A stretch of 35,347 nt of DNA, from NCBI GenBank assembly GCA_036258055.1, contig DATAEK010000251.1, positions 1-35,347 on the forward strand. Direction: 5' to 3'. The position numbers and the translations under genes are program-made. Under the pieces are notes generated by a model that searched no databases, was not told where the DNA came from, and saw nothing but the letters and a program-made list of their open reading frames with translations. This document shows, piece after piece, positions 1-8,505 of the stretch. Positions within the stretch are counted from its first letter, which is position 1, and each line of letters starts with the position of its first letter. Origin of the DNA: DATAEK01 sp036258055 (GTDB taxonomy: Bacteria > Acidobacteriota > Vicinamibacteria > Vicinamibacterales > 2-12-FULL-66-21).

Positions 1-135
1 CCGGTGGGGCAGGTGGGGCAGCGTTCGAAAAACCCGCCACCTTCCCCTCCTGCCCCTCCTGCCCTACCTGCCCCTCCTGCCCTACCTGCCCCTCCTGCCC
101 TACCTGCCCCACCTGCCCCACCTGCCCAACCCGCC
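1..135. repeat. 9-bp tandem repeat tract with inverted arms
   Basis: The right part (about 44-128) repeats a 9-bp unit of the form CCTGCCCYW, alternating so that an 18-bp period is visible. The left end (3-21) is the exact reverse complement of 104-122, giving a 19-bp perfect inverted repeat with an 82-bp interior. The tract abuts the 3' end of the SDR gene, so a transcript from the minus strand would run into it. There is no coding signal. It could end transcription as a long hairpin, or be neutral expansion; the sequence alone cannot separate these. Confidence 0.85.
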
Positions 136-138
136 CGG

Positions 139-918
139 TTAGATGTTCGACCGTGACTGGCAGCCGTCGACAACGATCGACGCGCCGCTGATCCAGCTCG
201 CGCGCGGAGACGACAGGAACGCGACGACCGTCCCGACTTCTTCGGGGTTGCCGAATCGGCCGAAGGGCAGCTCGCGACGGACGAACTCGGCGATGCCCTC
301 AGGATCCGACTGCTGCCGGCGGTGCCATGACCCGCCCGGAAACAGAATCGATCCGGGGGCAACGCTGTTGACGCGGATGTTCAACGGCGCCAGTTGCTGC
401 GCGAGGGACTTGCCGAGGCTGATCTCCGCGGCCTTGACCGCGTTGTAGGTCATGCGGCCACCCGCTTCGCGGCCGTAGATCGACGCGATCATGACGATTG
501 CCCCACCGCCGCGGGTCCGCATGTGCGGTACCGCCAGGCGCGAGGCGCGGATGGCGGGGAACAAGGTCTCGTCGAACGCTGCCTGCCAATCCGTATCCGA
601 CGTCTCGAGCAGGTCCCCGCCGGCGGCGCGGCCAACATTGTTGACGAGGATGTCGAGGCCGCCGAAAGCCTCGACTGTACGCTGGATCACGAGCTCGATC
701 CCGGCCGTCGTCGAGACGTCAGCCTGGACCGCCAGCACCGTTTCGGGACGCCGTGCGACTGATTCGACACCCTTCGCCGCTGCCCCGAGGGGCTCGGCGC
801 CCCGCGCGCAGATGCAGACCCGGCACCCCTCCGCCGCGAGCGCCCGTGCGCTCGCGAGCCCGAGGCCGCGGCTCGAGCCAGTGACGATCGCAACTTTGTC
901 GGTCAGTCCGAGATCCAT
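139..918 (-). CDS. SDR family NAD(P)-dependent oxidoreductase
   Basis: This is a classical short-chain dehydrogenase/reductase of 259 residues, the usual family length, expected to be cytosolic and to reduce or oxidise a carbonyl/alcohol with NAD(P). The N-terminal cofactor motif TGSSRGLG is at 13-20, NNVG at 93-96, and the catalytic set Ser146, Tyr158 and Lys162 (YNAVK) is intact. The C-terminus carries the usual GASIVVDGG-like end, here GASIVVDGC. An Arg-rich N-terminal segment (Arg18, Arg39) mildly favours NADPH, which is inference. The substrate cannot be named. The start ATG at 918 fits the family N-terminus. It lies 18 bp downstream of the DUF547 gene on the same strand, so the two are probably co-transcribed. 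Confidence 0.93.
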   Translation of the reverse strand: MDLGLTDKVAIVTGSSRGLGLASARALAAEGCRVCICARGAEPLGAAAKGVESVARRPETVLAVQADVSTTAGIELVIQRTVEAFGGLDILVNNVGRAAGGDLLETSDTDWQAAFDETLFPAIRASRLAVPHMRTRGGGAIVMIASIYGREAGGRMTYNAVKAAEISLGKSLAQQLAPLNIRVNSVAPGSILFPGGSWHRRQQSDPEGIAEFVRRELPFGRFGNPEEVGTVVAFLSSPRASWISGASIVVDGCQSRSNI

Positions 919-936
919 GAAGGTGAAGGGCTCGCG

Positions 937-1776
937 CTATCTCCCGGTCAGATCGTTCAGCGACCAGTCGAACTGCCGGAACTTCACGCTGAACTGGTTC
1001 TGCTGGACGAGCTCTTTCTCGAGCGGCAGCAGATGCGGGGTAACGAACGCGATGATCGCCCGCTCGATCGGCGAGCGCTGAGCCATCGGCCCTGCTGCCC
1101 CCTGATCGTAGGCGGCCACGAAATCGCGCTCGCGCCAGCTCAGAATCGGCGTGACGTTCATCTGGTTGGCCAGCCGATCGATCGCGAACATGTGATCCTC
1201 GTTCACGAACTCCTTCTGCACGTCTGCGAGCTGATTCTTCAATCGATCGGCGGTATAGGCCTCGCTCCGCAGCCGGCCGCTGCCAATCGCGCCACGCCCG
1301 AGCGCGAGGTACAGACGCGGCTCCTTGAACTCCGGAAGGATTGTTTTTTCGATCTCGTCGAGCGTGACGCTGCGACCTGCGGCACGGTGCTTGGTTCGAT
1401 CGAACGCACCGTACACCTGCTGGATGCTCGCGGCGGGATACGAAGGACTCTTCCCGTGAATCGGGTAGTTGTCCACGATTGTCTCGAGAACGAACGCGTT
1501 GTACGCGTTCACCCAGAACGCCGCTTTGCGATCCGCAGACCATGCGTCGTAGGTGGCGGACGGCACGTTCAGCGACGCGAGGTAGCGATCCAGGCGCCCG
1601 CGCTCCGACTTCATGGCGCGGTAATAAACCAGACCGTCACGAACGCTGACGTCGAGAATCTGATCGAAGGGCACATGAAGCGGATCCGACCCCGGTGCCG
1701 GACCGGGCCGTTGAGCGGAGAGTGTCCACGTCGCGCAGGCGACGGCGAGCACGGCGGCAGTGAACGCGTGACGCAT
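937..1776 (-). CDS. DUF547 domain-containing secreted protein
   Basis: The protein has 279 residues with a signal peptide (about 1-21, hydrophobic core followed by an Ala-Gln end) and then a DUF547 domain filling most of the chain. Recognisable DUF547 features are the block around residues 80-100 with AFWVNAYNAFVLETIV, the segment with DEIEKTIL, and an LALGRGAIGSGRL block. The family normally has a Cys or His in that last block (as in HFALNCASKSCP-like segments); here those Cys residues are absent, which suggests a divergent member. The biochemical role of DUF547 is unknown. It is the first gene of a leftward pair with the SDR. The start ATG at 1776 directly precedes the signal peptide. Confidence 0.85.
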   Translation of the reverse strand: MRHAFTAAVLAVACATWTLSAQRPGPAPGSDPLHVPFDQILDVSVRDGLVYYRAMKSERGRLDRYLASLNVPSATYDAWSADRKAAFWVNAYNAFVLETIVDNYPIHGKSPSYPAASIQQVYGAFDRTKHRAAGRSVTLDEIEKTILPEFKEPRLYLALGRGAIGSGRLRSEAYTADRLKNQLADVQKEFVNEDHMFAIDRLANQMNVTPILSWRERDFVAAYDQGAAGPMAQRSPIERAIIAFVTPHLLPLEKELVQQNQFSVKFRQFDWSLNDLTGR

Positions 1777-1801
1777 ACGTCAATCCTATCGTGAACCCGG
1801 G

Positions 1802-1836
1802 TAGTCGACAGTCGACAGTCGGGAGTCGACAGTCGC
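1802..1836. repeat. Heptamer tandem repeat (CAGTCGA type)
   Basis: Five consecutive 7-bp units of the form NAGTCGN (tagtcga, cagtcga, cagtcgg, gagtcga, cagtcgc) lie 26 bp upstream of the DUF547 start. Heptanucleotide repeats of this style recur at 35134-35167 and 35173-35305. They resemble in form the STRR heptamers described in cyanobacteria, though not in sequence. Confidence 0.85.
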
Positions 1837-1938
1837 GGTCTGGCGGCGCGGTCGGCGGCTGTCCAAGGGGAAGGGTCGCGTCCGCACGGGCATCGCGCAG
1901 GGTCAGGCTTTTGCCGACAGGGGCCAGCGGACAAGCGC

Positions 1939-2015
1939 CTGCGGCCGCAGCCGAGCGCGAACGCGCGAGGCTGCCGCGAGCGGGGGTGGGGCCCCGCGAG
2001 CATTGAAAAATGCGA
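1939..2015 (+). repeat. Dispersed two-hairpin element, copy A
   Basis: The first hairpin has arms GCAGCC (1946-1951) and GGCTGC (1969-1974) enclosing CGCG-AA-CGCG. The second hairpin has the conserved loop GGTGGGGC at 1985-1992, with arms 1977-1984 and 1993-2000 pairing at 6 of 8 positions. An A-rich tail (CATTGAAAAATGC) follows. This copy lies between the DUF547 start and the 3' end of the hydrolase, and it is the only one not pointing at a gene start. The flanking 1837-1938 holds no gene I can support. Confidence 0.75.
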
Positions 2016-2021
2016 ACACCA

Positions 2022-2822
2022 TCAGATACTCGATGTCAGGAAATTCTCGAGCGCCGCCGAGAACACATCGGGCACCTCGAGGTTCGAGAGATGCCCGGCA
2101 CCTGGCAGCACGACGAGCTGCGACCGTCGAATCTCCCGCTGCATCAGCTCGCTGTCCGCACGCGGCGTCAGTTCGTCCTCGTCGCCGACCACGATGAAGG
2201 TCGGGCCGGTAATCCGCGCGAGATCGGCCGTCGAGTCCGGCCGCGCCATCATCGCGTGGATTGCCGCGTCGACACCCGCCACGCTGTTCGCCTCGATCAT
2301 CCGTCGAACGTCAGGCTCGAGTCCCCGCTCCCGGCGCGACGTGGCGCCGAGCAGTCTCGGCAGCATCTGATCGGCGAGCGCGCCGAGCCCCTTCGCATTC
2401 ACCAGCTCAGACGAGGCACGCCGGCCTTGACGTCCGTCCGGCGTGTCAGCCTGCGGACGGGTATCGGCCAGCAGAAGGCCGTAAAGACGCTCGGGCATGC
2501 GGCGGAACACCTCGAAGGACACGTAGCCGCCCATCGACAGTCCCCCGACCCACGCGCGCTCGAGCTCCAGTGCGTCCAGCAGCGCTCCCACGTCACTCGC
2601 GTAGTCGGCCATCGTCAGCGGACCGGAGATGTCGGGGCGCGATCGGCCGAAGCCGCGCAAGTCCGGAGCGAGAAATCGCCAGCCTTGCGGAACCTGTTCG
2701 AGCTGCGCCTGCCACATCTCGGCGTTCAGGGGGAACGCGTGCAGGAGCACCACAGGCCAGCCGCCGCCGGCTTCGAGGACCCGCGTGCGATGACCGTTCA
2801 GCTCGAATGTCCGTTCCCGCAT
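2022..2822 (-). CDS. Alpha/beta-fold hydrolase
   Basis: This is a cytosolic alpha/beta hydrolase of 266 residues. The oxyanion-side HAFPLN motif follows the first core strand, and the nucleophile elbow is GLSMGG (Ser in GxSxG). A GDEDELTP segment supplies the usual acid, and GAGHLSNLE carries the catalytic His near the C-terminus, so the triad is complete. The organisation resembles 3-oxoadipate enol-lactonase or BioH-like esterases, but the substrate cannot be assigned. I use the ATG at 2822 rather than an upstream in-frame ATG at 2891, because the family starts directly with the beta-strand region and the extra 23 residues look non-coding. It is divergent from the LolA-like gene with about 167 bp between them. 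Confidence 0.92.
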   Translation of the reverse strand: MRERTFELNGHRTRVLEAGGGWPVVLLHAFPLNAEMWQAQLEQVPQGWRFLAPDLRGFGRSRPDISGPLTMADYASDVGALLDALELERAWVGGLSMGGYVSFEVFRRMPERLYGLLLADTRPQADTPDGRQGRRASSELVNAKGLGALADQMLPRLLGATSRRERGLEPDVRRMIEANSVAGVDAAIHAMMARPDSTADLARITGPTFIVVGDEDELTPRADSELMQREIRRSQLVVLPGAGHLSNLEVPDVFSAALENFLTSSI

Positions 2823-2989
2823 CCCTGGATGATATCGTGCGCGCCGGACGGGCAGGCAGTCACCAGCAACCCGCGTTTCGTCCCATCGCACCGCGCGCTC
2901 AGCAATGGCCGGGCATAATCTAATGGGCCATGGTCCCGGCCATGGGGCATGGGAAATGGCACATGCTAGAACCCAGCGCGGAGGCTTTG

Positions 2990-3742
2990 ATGCGGATGAT
3001 CGTTGTTGGAGTTGCCATGGCCTTGTCGGCCGCGGTCGGAGGCGTCCCGGCGTCCGCGCAAACCGTGGACGAGATCGTGAGCCGGTACATCGACGCGCGC
3101 GGCGGGTACGACCGGCTCAAAGCGATTCAATCGATCAAGATCACGCGCACCGTGGCGACGCCGTTCAGCAACATCAAAGTCGTCGTCTACAAGAAGCGGC
3201 CGCAACTGTTTCGCGCAGATCAGGGACCGGCGGGCGGCGCGATGACAGCGCGCGGGATCAACGATCAGGACGCGTGGGACACCGCCGCCGGAGGCAAGAT
3301 CACGACGCGGGCGCCGAAGGACGCCGTCGAGACGCGCGAGCTGGATGCGGACTTCGACGGCCTGTTGGTGGACTGGAAACAGAAGGGTCACGCGGTGACC
3401 TACGAGGGAAAGGTCCCGTTCCCTGGCGGCGAGGCGCACAAGCTCAAGGTCGTCACCAAGGGCGGGGTCGAGCGGGTGATCTTTCTGGACGCGCAGACGT
3501 TTCTCGATCGACGGCACACCGGCGTCCTCAATCTGCCGGGCAACCGACGTTTCGACGTGACGATCGACTTCTCGAACTGGCGGGCCGTCAATGGCGTGAA
3601 GTTCCCGTTCGACATCAACGAGGAACGTACGGGCCGCGAGCCGGTGCAGTCGTTCGTCACCTACACGGAGAAAATCGAGATCGACGTGCCCATGGACGAT
3701 GCGTTGTTTGCGACGCCGCGGTCCGGCGGCGGGCCAGACTAG
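2990..3742 (+). CDS. Secreted LolA-like outer membrane lipoprotein-sorting family protein
   Basis: The protein has 250 residues with a clear signal peptide (about 1-24, ending VPASAQ). The rest reads like the LolA/LolB-type half-barrel of secreted acidobacterial proteins: an opening helix with VDEIVSRYIDARGGYDRLKAI, then beta-rich segments including QLFRADQG, an AWDT motif and FLDAQTFLDRR, ending with FATPRSGG. Such proteins are often annotated as outer membrane lipoprotein-sorting proteins; binding of a lipid or hydrophobic ligand is known for LolA but inferred here. The ATG at 2990 is preceded by GGAGG at 2980-2984 (5-nt spacing). A CATAAT -10-like hexamer is at 2914-2919 without a convincing -35. 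It converges on the ADOP gene with a 4-bp gap. Confidence 0.85.
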   Translation: MRMIVVGVAMALSAAVGGVPASAQTVDEIVSRYIDARGGYDRLKAIQSIKITRTVATPFSNIKVVVYKKRPQLFRADQGPAGGAMTARGINDQDAWDTAAGGKITTRAPKDAVETRELDADFDGLLVDWKQKGHAVTYEGKVPFPGGEAHKLKVVTKGGVERVIFLDAQTFLDRRHTGVLNLPGNRRFDVTIDFSNWRAVNGVKFPFDINEERTGREPVQSFVTYTEKIEIDVPMDDALFATPRSGGGPD

Positions 3743-3746
3743 TGGC

Positions 3747-6131
3747 CTAGCTCGCCTTCAGTATCTCCAAAGGATCGACGCGTGAGGCCCGGCGGGCGGG
3801 GACGATGCATGAGATGAGCGCGCAGATGGCAATGACGCCGACAACCAGTCCGTAAGTCAACGGATCAAGGGGACCAACGCCGTAGAGCATTTTCGCAAGC
3901 AGCGGTGTCGCGAACGTTGACACCGCGAGCCCAAGGAACAGACCGGTGATGGTCATGCGGACGCCGTCACGGACAATGGTCGAAACGGCCCGGCCCGGCG
4001 TCGCGCCGAGTGCCGCCCGAATCGCGAGCTCCCGTCTCCGTTCCGTGACCGTGCGCGCCAGCGCGCCTGAAAGTCCGACGAGCGCCACGACGAGCGCCAG
4101 CGCCGCAAATCCGAGCGCCGGCACGACGCGCAGGCGCCGCTCGGCGATGGACCGGCGCATCTCGTCCTCGAGCGGACGGATTGACGGCACCGGCATCGAT
4201 GGTTCCATCTCACGAACGACTTCACGGACAGCCGCGGCCGATTGGGCCGGCGCACCCTCCGTCCTCACGACCAGGTACGACACGCTCGCAGGCAGCTCCT
4301 CCCACGGCACGTAGATGCTGCCATTCGCCGGCGCGTCGAGTCCCTGATACTTGATGTCCGCGATCACGCCGACGACGCGCGGCTGGAACCGTCCGCCCGA
4401 TGCGCGCGGAAGGGACACGGCAATCTGCCGTCCGATCGGATCGCGATCCCGCGACAGCACGCGCACCGCCGTTTCGCTCAACAGGGCAACGCCTCCGCCG
4501 GCCTGCTCGTCGCCCGGCTCGAAGAATCGTCCCCGAATCAGCCGACCGCCCAGCGCGGAGACGTAGCCAGGCGTGATGCCAGCGAGGCTGAGCATCTGCA
4601 TCTCCTGAGACCGGTCGAACCGGATGCCGATCTGGATCTGCATCACGCTCGGCGGGAGATTGCTGCCGAGCCCGGCCTCGCGAATGCCCGGCAGCGCCCG
4701 GACGCGTCGAAGCAGCTCGCGCATGAAGGGCCCGCGTGACGCGGCGTCGAACCTCCGCGTCTCCCCCATCATCAACGTGGCCGCGAGCCCATGCTGCGGT
4801 TCGATGCCGATGTTTTCGGTCATGAGCCGTAGCACAGTCCGCGTAAGCAGGCCGGCGCCAGCGAGGAGCACGATCGAGAGCGCGACCTGGACGACGACGA
4901 GGGCAAACCGCAGCCGGCGGCCGGTGCGGCTGTGCGACGCGGTGGTATCGCGAAACGCCACCGCAAAATCGGTCCGGGATGCCTGTAGCGCCGGTGCAGC
5001 GCCGCACGCCATCGTCGTCACGAGCGCAATGCCGACGGTGGCGACGAGCACGGGCAGGTCGATCGAAATCGTGCCGAGGTGATGCACGACGCCGCTCGCG
5101 TAGGTCGAGAAGATCCTGAGGAGCAGCGCGGCGAAACCGATGCCCAGGGCTGAACCGATTGCCGCGATACAGAAGCTCTCGGTCAGGGCCGCGCGCACCA
5201 GGCGCCGCGGCTCGGCGCCGATCGCCAGCCGAACCGCCAGCTCGCGGCTCTTTGCGACGGCCCGGCCGGCCAGAAGCGTCGCGACGTTCGCGCACGCGAC
5301 GAGCAGGACGAGCACGGCCGACGCGACGAACACACGCATCACGGGCCGCATCGATCCAGAGATTGAGTCGCGCAACGATCGGACCACGATCGTCCGCTGC
5401 TCCTGACGGCGTGTGGCCATTGCCTGCAGTTCACTGTCCACGCGCTGCAGCTCGAGGCGCGCCTGCTCGATCCCCACGTCAGACCTGAGGCGGCCGATCA
5501 GCTGAAATCGGCGCGCGTCCGTATCGTTGAACACGCGGACGCCAGGGGCGGATGCGGCCGGGATCCAGGCGTCGATCTCGTCATTTGGAAATGCAAAAGA
5601 CGGCGGCATGATCCCGACGATGTCATACCCGCGATCGGCGAGCCGCAGGCCGCCGCCGGGTAGCGAGATACCCTCTGCTTCGAGCGTGCGGCCCAGCCTG
5701 GCGCTGATCACGACACCCGTGTCGTTATCGCCCGTGAGAACTCGCCCGCGTTGCGGGTGGACGCCGAGGGTCGCGAAGAAATCCGCGGTGACCAGGCCCA
5801 CGTTGAGCACCCGCGGCTCATGAGTTCCCCGCATCGTGATCTCGGTCGATGCGTAGGCAGAGAGGCTGTCCGTTGCGCGCTGACGGGCCCTCCACTCGTC
5901 GATCGTCTGCAACGGAACGTCGAGCGCGCCGCCGCCTGCCGTTTCGACGACGACGAGGCGTGAGGGATCGCCGTAAGGGAGCGGCCGTAACAGCAGGCCG
6001 TAGGCGATGGCGATCACCGCAGTGTTCACGCCTGTTCCGAGCGCGAGCGTGAGGATGGCGACGCCTGCGGTGCCCGGGGACAGTCGCAGCGATCGCAACG
6101 CCGCAACCAGATCTCGAACCAATGCCGTCAT
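3747..6131 (-). CDS. ADOP/MacB-like ABC transporter permease (FtsX fold)
   Basis: This 794-residue inner-membrane protein has the duplicated MacB/FtsX permease plan. It has an N-terminal TM (about 20-42), a periplasmic MacB-type domain (about 45-245), a three-TM FtsX block starting near 265 with ACANVATLLAGRA, then a second TM, periplasmic domain and FtsX block, ending with IVPARRASRVDPLEILKAS. This is the acidobacterial duplicated orphan permease (ADOP) architecture, but it lacks the roughly 80-residue cytoplasmic head found in the other ADOP gene in this window. No ATPase gene is nearby, consistent with an orphan permease; the substrate is unknown. Its ATG overlaps the decarboxylase stop codon by 4 bp (ATGA), so translation is probably coupled. 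Confidence 0.92.
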   Translation of the reverse strand: MTALVRDLVAALRSLRLSPGTAGVAILTLALGTGVNTAVIAIAYGLLLRPLPYGDPSRLVVVETAGGGALDVPLQTIDEWRARQRATDSLSAYASTEITMRGTHEPRVLNVGLVTADFFATLGVHPQRGRVLTGDNDTGVVISARLGRTLEAEGISLPGGGLRLADRGYDIVGIMPPSFAFPNDEIDAWIPAASAPGVRVFNDTDARRFQLIGRLRSDVGIEQARLELQRVDSELQAMATRRQEQRTIVVRSLRDSISGSMRPVMRVFVASAVLVLLVACANVATLLAGRAVAKSRELAVRLAIGAEPRRLVRAALTESFCIAAIGSALGIGFAALLLRIFSTYASGVVHHLGTISIDLPVLVATVGIALVTTMACGAAPALQASRTDFAVAFRDTTASHSRTGRRLRFALVVVQVALSIVLLAGAGLLTRTVLRLMTENIGIEPQHGLAATLMMGETRRFDAASRGPFMRELLRRVRALPGIREAGLGSNLPPSVMQIQIGIRFDRSQEMQMLSLAGITPGYVSALGGRLIRGRFFEPGDEQAGGGVALLSETAVRVLSRDRDPIGRQIAVSLPRASGGRFQPRVVGVIADIKYQGLDAPANGSIYVPWEELPASVSYLVVRTEGAPAQSAAAVREVVREMEPSMPVPSIRPLEDEMRRSIAERRLRVVPALGFAALALVVALVGLSGALARTVTERRRELAIRAALGATPGRAVSTIVRDGVRMTITGLFLGLAVSTFATPLLAKMLYGVGPLDPLTYGLVVGVIAICALISCIVPARRASRVDPLEILKAS

Positions 6132-7537
6132 GCCCCTGATTGGGATCGAATCTTCGCATGAACGGCAAGAATGGCTTTAGCCGAGCGGTCGATGTCAGCG
6201 GCCGTGGTCGACCAGTTGCTCACGGAAATCCGCATCGCCGGCTGACCCTGCCAGCCAGTCGGACCACACCAGCAGGTGCCTTCGCGCTGCACGCCGCCGA
6301 TCACGGCGGACGTGATGTTCTCGCCGCGGTCCGATTCGAACCGGACGAGCACCTGATTGAGGACGATGTCATTCAGCACGCGCACGCCGTCGGCTTCCGA
6401 GAGCCGGCCGGCCATCCGGGATGCCAACCGGCAGCACCGATCGACAAGGTCCGCCAGTCCCGCGCGTCCCAGAGCCCGAAACACCGCGTAAACCGGCACC
6501 ACGCGTCCGCGCCGCGAAGCTTCGGGTGTCCAGTCCATACCGTCACGCTCGGCGTTGGAGGCCGGCGTGAGGTAGGCCGCGGACTGACTCATCGCCGCGC
6601 GGTGCGCCGACGGATGCGCCACGATCACGATGCCGCTGTCGTAGGTCACATTCAGCCACTTGTGTGCGTCCGTCGTCCACGAGTCCGCGAGCGCAACGCC
6701 GTTCACCAGGTGGCGATACGCGGGTGACGCCGCGGCCCAGAGGCCGAAGGCGCCGTCCACGTGGAGCCACGCTCCGTGCGCGCGCGTCACGGCGGCGATG
6801 GCCTCGAACGGATCGCAGGCGCCGGTGTTGACGTTGCCGGCCTGTGCGCACACGATCCGCGGACCCTCGAATGATGCCAGCAGCGGCGCCACGGCGTCCG
6901 CGCGGATCCGGCCCTGTTCGTCGCTCGGAATACGAACGATCGTGTCGGCGCCGAGACCGAGCATGCGCGTGGCTGCGGCAATCGAGGCGTGCGCTTCTGC
7001 GCCCGCCAGCACCGTCACCGTGGGTGCCCCCTGAAGTCCGCGCGCCTCGACGTCCCATCCGTGCTGTCGAAGGACTTCGTCGCGAGCCGCGGCGAGCGCC
7101 GTGACGTTGGCGGTGTGCGCGCCGGTGACGAACCCCACGCTGGCGTCGCGGGGCAGATCGAAGACCTCGAGGATCCAGCGCGACGTCACCGCCTCGATCG
7201 CGGACATCGCCGGTGACATCACGTGCAACGCCGCGTTCTGATCCCACGTCGCGACGAGCCAGTCCGCGGCCACGGCCACAGGGTAGGCGCCGCCGGTCAC
7301 GAAACCGAAATAACGCGGGCCAGCGGTCGACAGGACGCCCCGCGAGGCCGTCGAGGCCAGCTCGTCGATCACACCGGCGGGATCCGCGCCGGCTTCCGGT
7401 AACGGTCCGCCGAGCGCGGTCACGAGCACGCCGAACGAGGCGTCCGTCGTCAGTGGTCGCTCTGCGAGCGATGGGAGAAAGCGCCTGGCGTGATCCACGG
7501 CGCGGGATAGCGGTGCGGGAAGGGTCGTGTCGGTCAC
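6128..7537 (-). CDS. PLP-dependent decarboxylase (group II amino acid decarboxylase family)
   Basis: This is a fold-type I PLP enzyme of the aromatic-L-amino-acid/glutamate decarboxylase group, 469 residues long, close to the family norm. Visible features are RYFGFVTGG near the N-terminus, the GAHTANVTALAAARDE cofactor segment, VCAQAGNVNTGACDPF, the LHVDGAFG block containing the PLP-binding Asp, and the Schiff-base lysine in DAHKWLN (Lys293). The C-terminal domain ends with an AMRISVSNW segment. The amino-acid substrate cannot be deduced. I chose the GTG at 7537. An ATG at 7579 is possible, and the longest frame (to 7744) runs through dispersed repeat copy B and is unlikely to be translated. 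The gene is coupled to the ADOP permease downstream. Confidence 0.9.
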   Translation of the reverse strand: MTDTTLPAPLSRAVDHARRFLPSLAERPLTTDASFGVLVTALGGPLPEAGADPAGVIDELASTASRGVLSTAGPRYFGFVTGGAYPVAVAADWLVATWDQNAALHVMSPAMSAIEAVTSRWILEVFDLPRDASVGFVTGAHTANVTALAAARDEVLRQHGWDVEARGLQGAPTVTVLAGAEAHASIAAATRMLGLGADTIVRIPSDEQGRIRADAVAPLLASFEGPRIVCAQAGNVNTGACDPFEAIAAVTRAHGAWLHVDGAFGLWAAASPAYRHLVNGVALADSWTTDAHKWLNVTYDSGIVIVAHPSAHRAAMSQSAAYLTPASNAERDGMDWTPEASRRGRVVPVYAVFRALGRAGLADLVDRCCRLASRMAGRLSEADGVRVLNDIVLNQVLVRFESDRGENITSAVIGGVQREGTCWCGPTGWQGQPAMRISVSNWSTTAADIDRSAKAILAVHAKIRSQSGA

Positions 7538-7624
7538 AGAACCGCAGTTTCGCAGATCCTGCGTGGTCCGGCTGGCCATTCGCGTGTTGGTACTGAACCG
7601 CCGATTGCCCCCCGCCAACGGCGC

Positions 7625-7745
7625 GAGCCGCCTTGAGCCGCAGCGAGCGCGAACGCGCGAGCCGCAGCGTCTGGGGTGGGCCCCAGACGCATTAAGTAAA
7701 GAACCGAGCGTTGGCAGGCAGCGAGGGTTGGGGCCCTGCCGCACA
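7625..7745 (+). repeat. Dispersed two-hairpin element, copy B
   Basis: A CGCG-AA-CGCG core (7648-7657) is followed by the second hairpin: arms GCGTCTGG (7667-7674) and CCAGACGC (7683-7690), a perfect 8-bp stem around the loop GGTGGGCC. The A-rich tail ATTAAGTAAAGAACC follows. A degenerate second copy is at 7713-7740, where GGCAGG pairs with CCTGCC. The element sits between the decarboxylase and regulator starts and points towards the regulator gene. Confidence 0.75.
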
Positions 7746-7796
7746 CGAAGGAATGCTCAGCGAATCCTCGCACCATCCGACAGTCTTGATAGTCTT

Positions 7797-7812
7797 GACA
7801 AAAATATTTGTC
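7797..7812. promoter_or_regulatory. 16-bp palindrome, candidate operator of the HTH regulator
   Basis: GACAAA-AATA-TTTGTC is an inverted repeat with 6-bp arms and a 4-bp spacer. It stands out as AT-rich in a GC-rich background, 21 bp before the favoured start of the HTH gene. A site there would suit autorepression by a dimeric winged-helix protein; this is inference from position and symmetry. The TTGACA at 7795-7800 overlaps its left arm, but no matching -10 follows at a useful distance. Confidence 0.5.
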
Positions 7813-7833
7813 GGATCCATGCTGGACCCGACC

Positions 7834-8505
7834 ATGAACACGGACCCCGCTTCCGTCGAAGTCATCACCGCGCCCGACCGCGCGGCGTTGGTGCTGCAGA
7901 AAACGCGGCGGCAACTCCTGTCGCATCTCGCCGAACCGGATTCCGCGGCCGGACTCGCGCGGCGGCTCGGGCTTCCTCGGCAACGGCTCAACTATCACCT
8001 GCGCCAGCTGGAGCGGGAAGGACTCGTCACCTGCGTCGAAGAGCGCCGCAAGGGGAACTGCACGGAACGCCGGCTGCGCGCCACGGCAAAAGCCTTCATC
8101 ATCAGCCCCGACGCGCTCGGCGAGCTCGGGCCGGCTGCCGATCTCGCCCACGATCGCCTGAGCGCGTCGTATCTCGCCGCATCGGCTGCCCGGGCGATTC
8201 AGGACGTCACGGCCCTCGAAGCCCGCGCGCGGCGCGAAGGCCGCCGACTCGCGACGCTGACTTTGGACGGCGAGGTCCGCTTCGCAAGCGCGGCCGCTCG
8301 CGCGGCCTTCGCCGAGGAGTTGTCGGCGGCGCTGGCGACACTCGCCGCCCGGTATCACGACCAGCAGGCCCCACACGGACGGCGTTTCAGGTTCCTGACG
8401 ATGATCCACCCTTCATCGTCCGCACCGCCCGTCAAATCGACGACAGGTCCACCTCGGCGCCCTCGAACGCGCAACAGATCCACACGGAGGTCCAGCCATG
8501 AGTGA
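7834..8505 (+). CDS. ArsR/HTH_20-type winged-helix transcriptional regulator
   Basis: The protein has 223 residues. Its N-terminal half is a winged-helix DNA-binding domain: RRQLLSHLAEPDSAAGLARRL, then the recognition helix LPRQRLNYHLRQLEREGLV and a wing with EERRKGNCTERR. The C-terminal half is helical and Ala-rich, with an ARYHDQQAP segment near the end. It overlaps the SRPBCC gene by 8 bp (ATGAGTGA). An ArsR-like regulator beside an SRPBCC/AHSA1 protein is a familiar pairing. Autoregulation through the palindrome at 7797-7812 is plausible. The start is uncertain: the ATG at 7819 would add five residues, and neither start has a good ribosome binding site. Confidence 0.88.
   Translation: MNTDPASVEVITAPDRAALVLQKTRRQLLSHLAEPDSAAGLARRLGLPRQRLNYHLRQLEREGLVTCVEERRKGNCTERRLRATAKAFIISPDALGELGPAADLAHDRLSASYLAASAARAIQDVTALEARARREGRRLATLTLDGEVRFASAAARAAFAEELSAALATLAARYHDQQAPHGRRFRFLTMIHPSSSAPPVKSTTGPPRRPRTRNRSTRRSSHE

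Noticed and set aside
1033..1794. Plus-strand open frame opposite DUF547
   Set aside because: It is a shadow of the DUF547 gene in high-GC sequence with no domain or ribosome binding site.
3747..6131. Complete ABC transporter (permease plus ATPase)
   Set aside because: No Walker A/B or ABC signature protein is coded anywhere in the window; the permeases are ADOP orphans.
7538..7744. N-terminal extension of the PLP decarboxylase
   Set aside because: The extra residues come from dispersed repeat copy B and carry no family similarity.
7795..7800. TTGACA as a sigma-70 -35 box
   Set aside because: A 17-bp spacer would put the -10 over CATGCT at the candidate start codon, which is a poor match.
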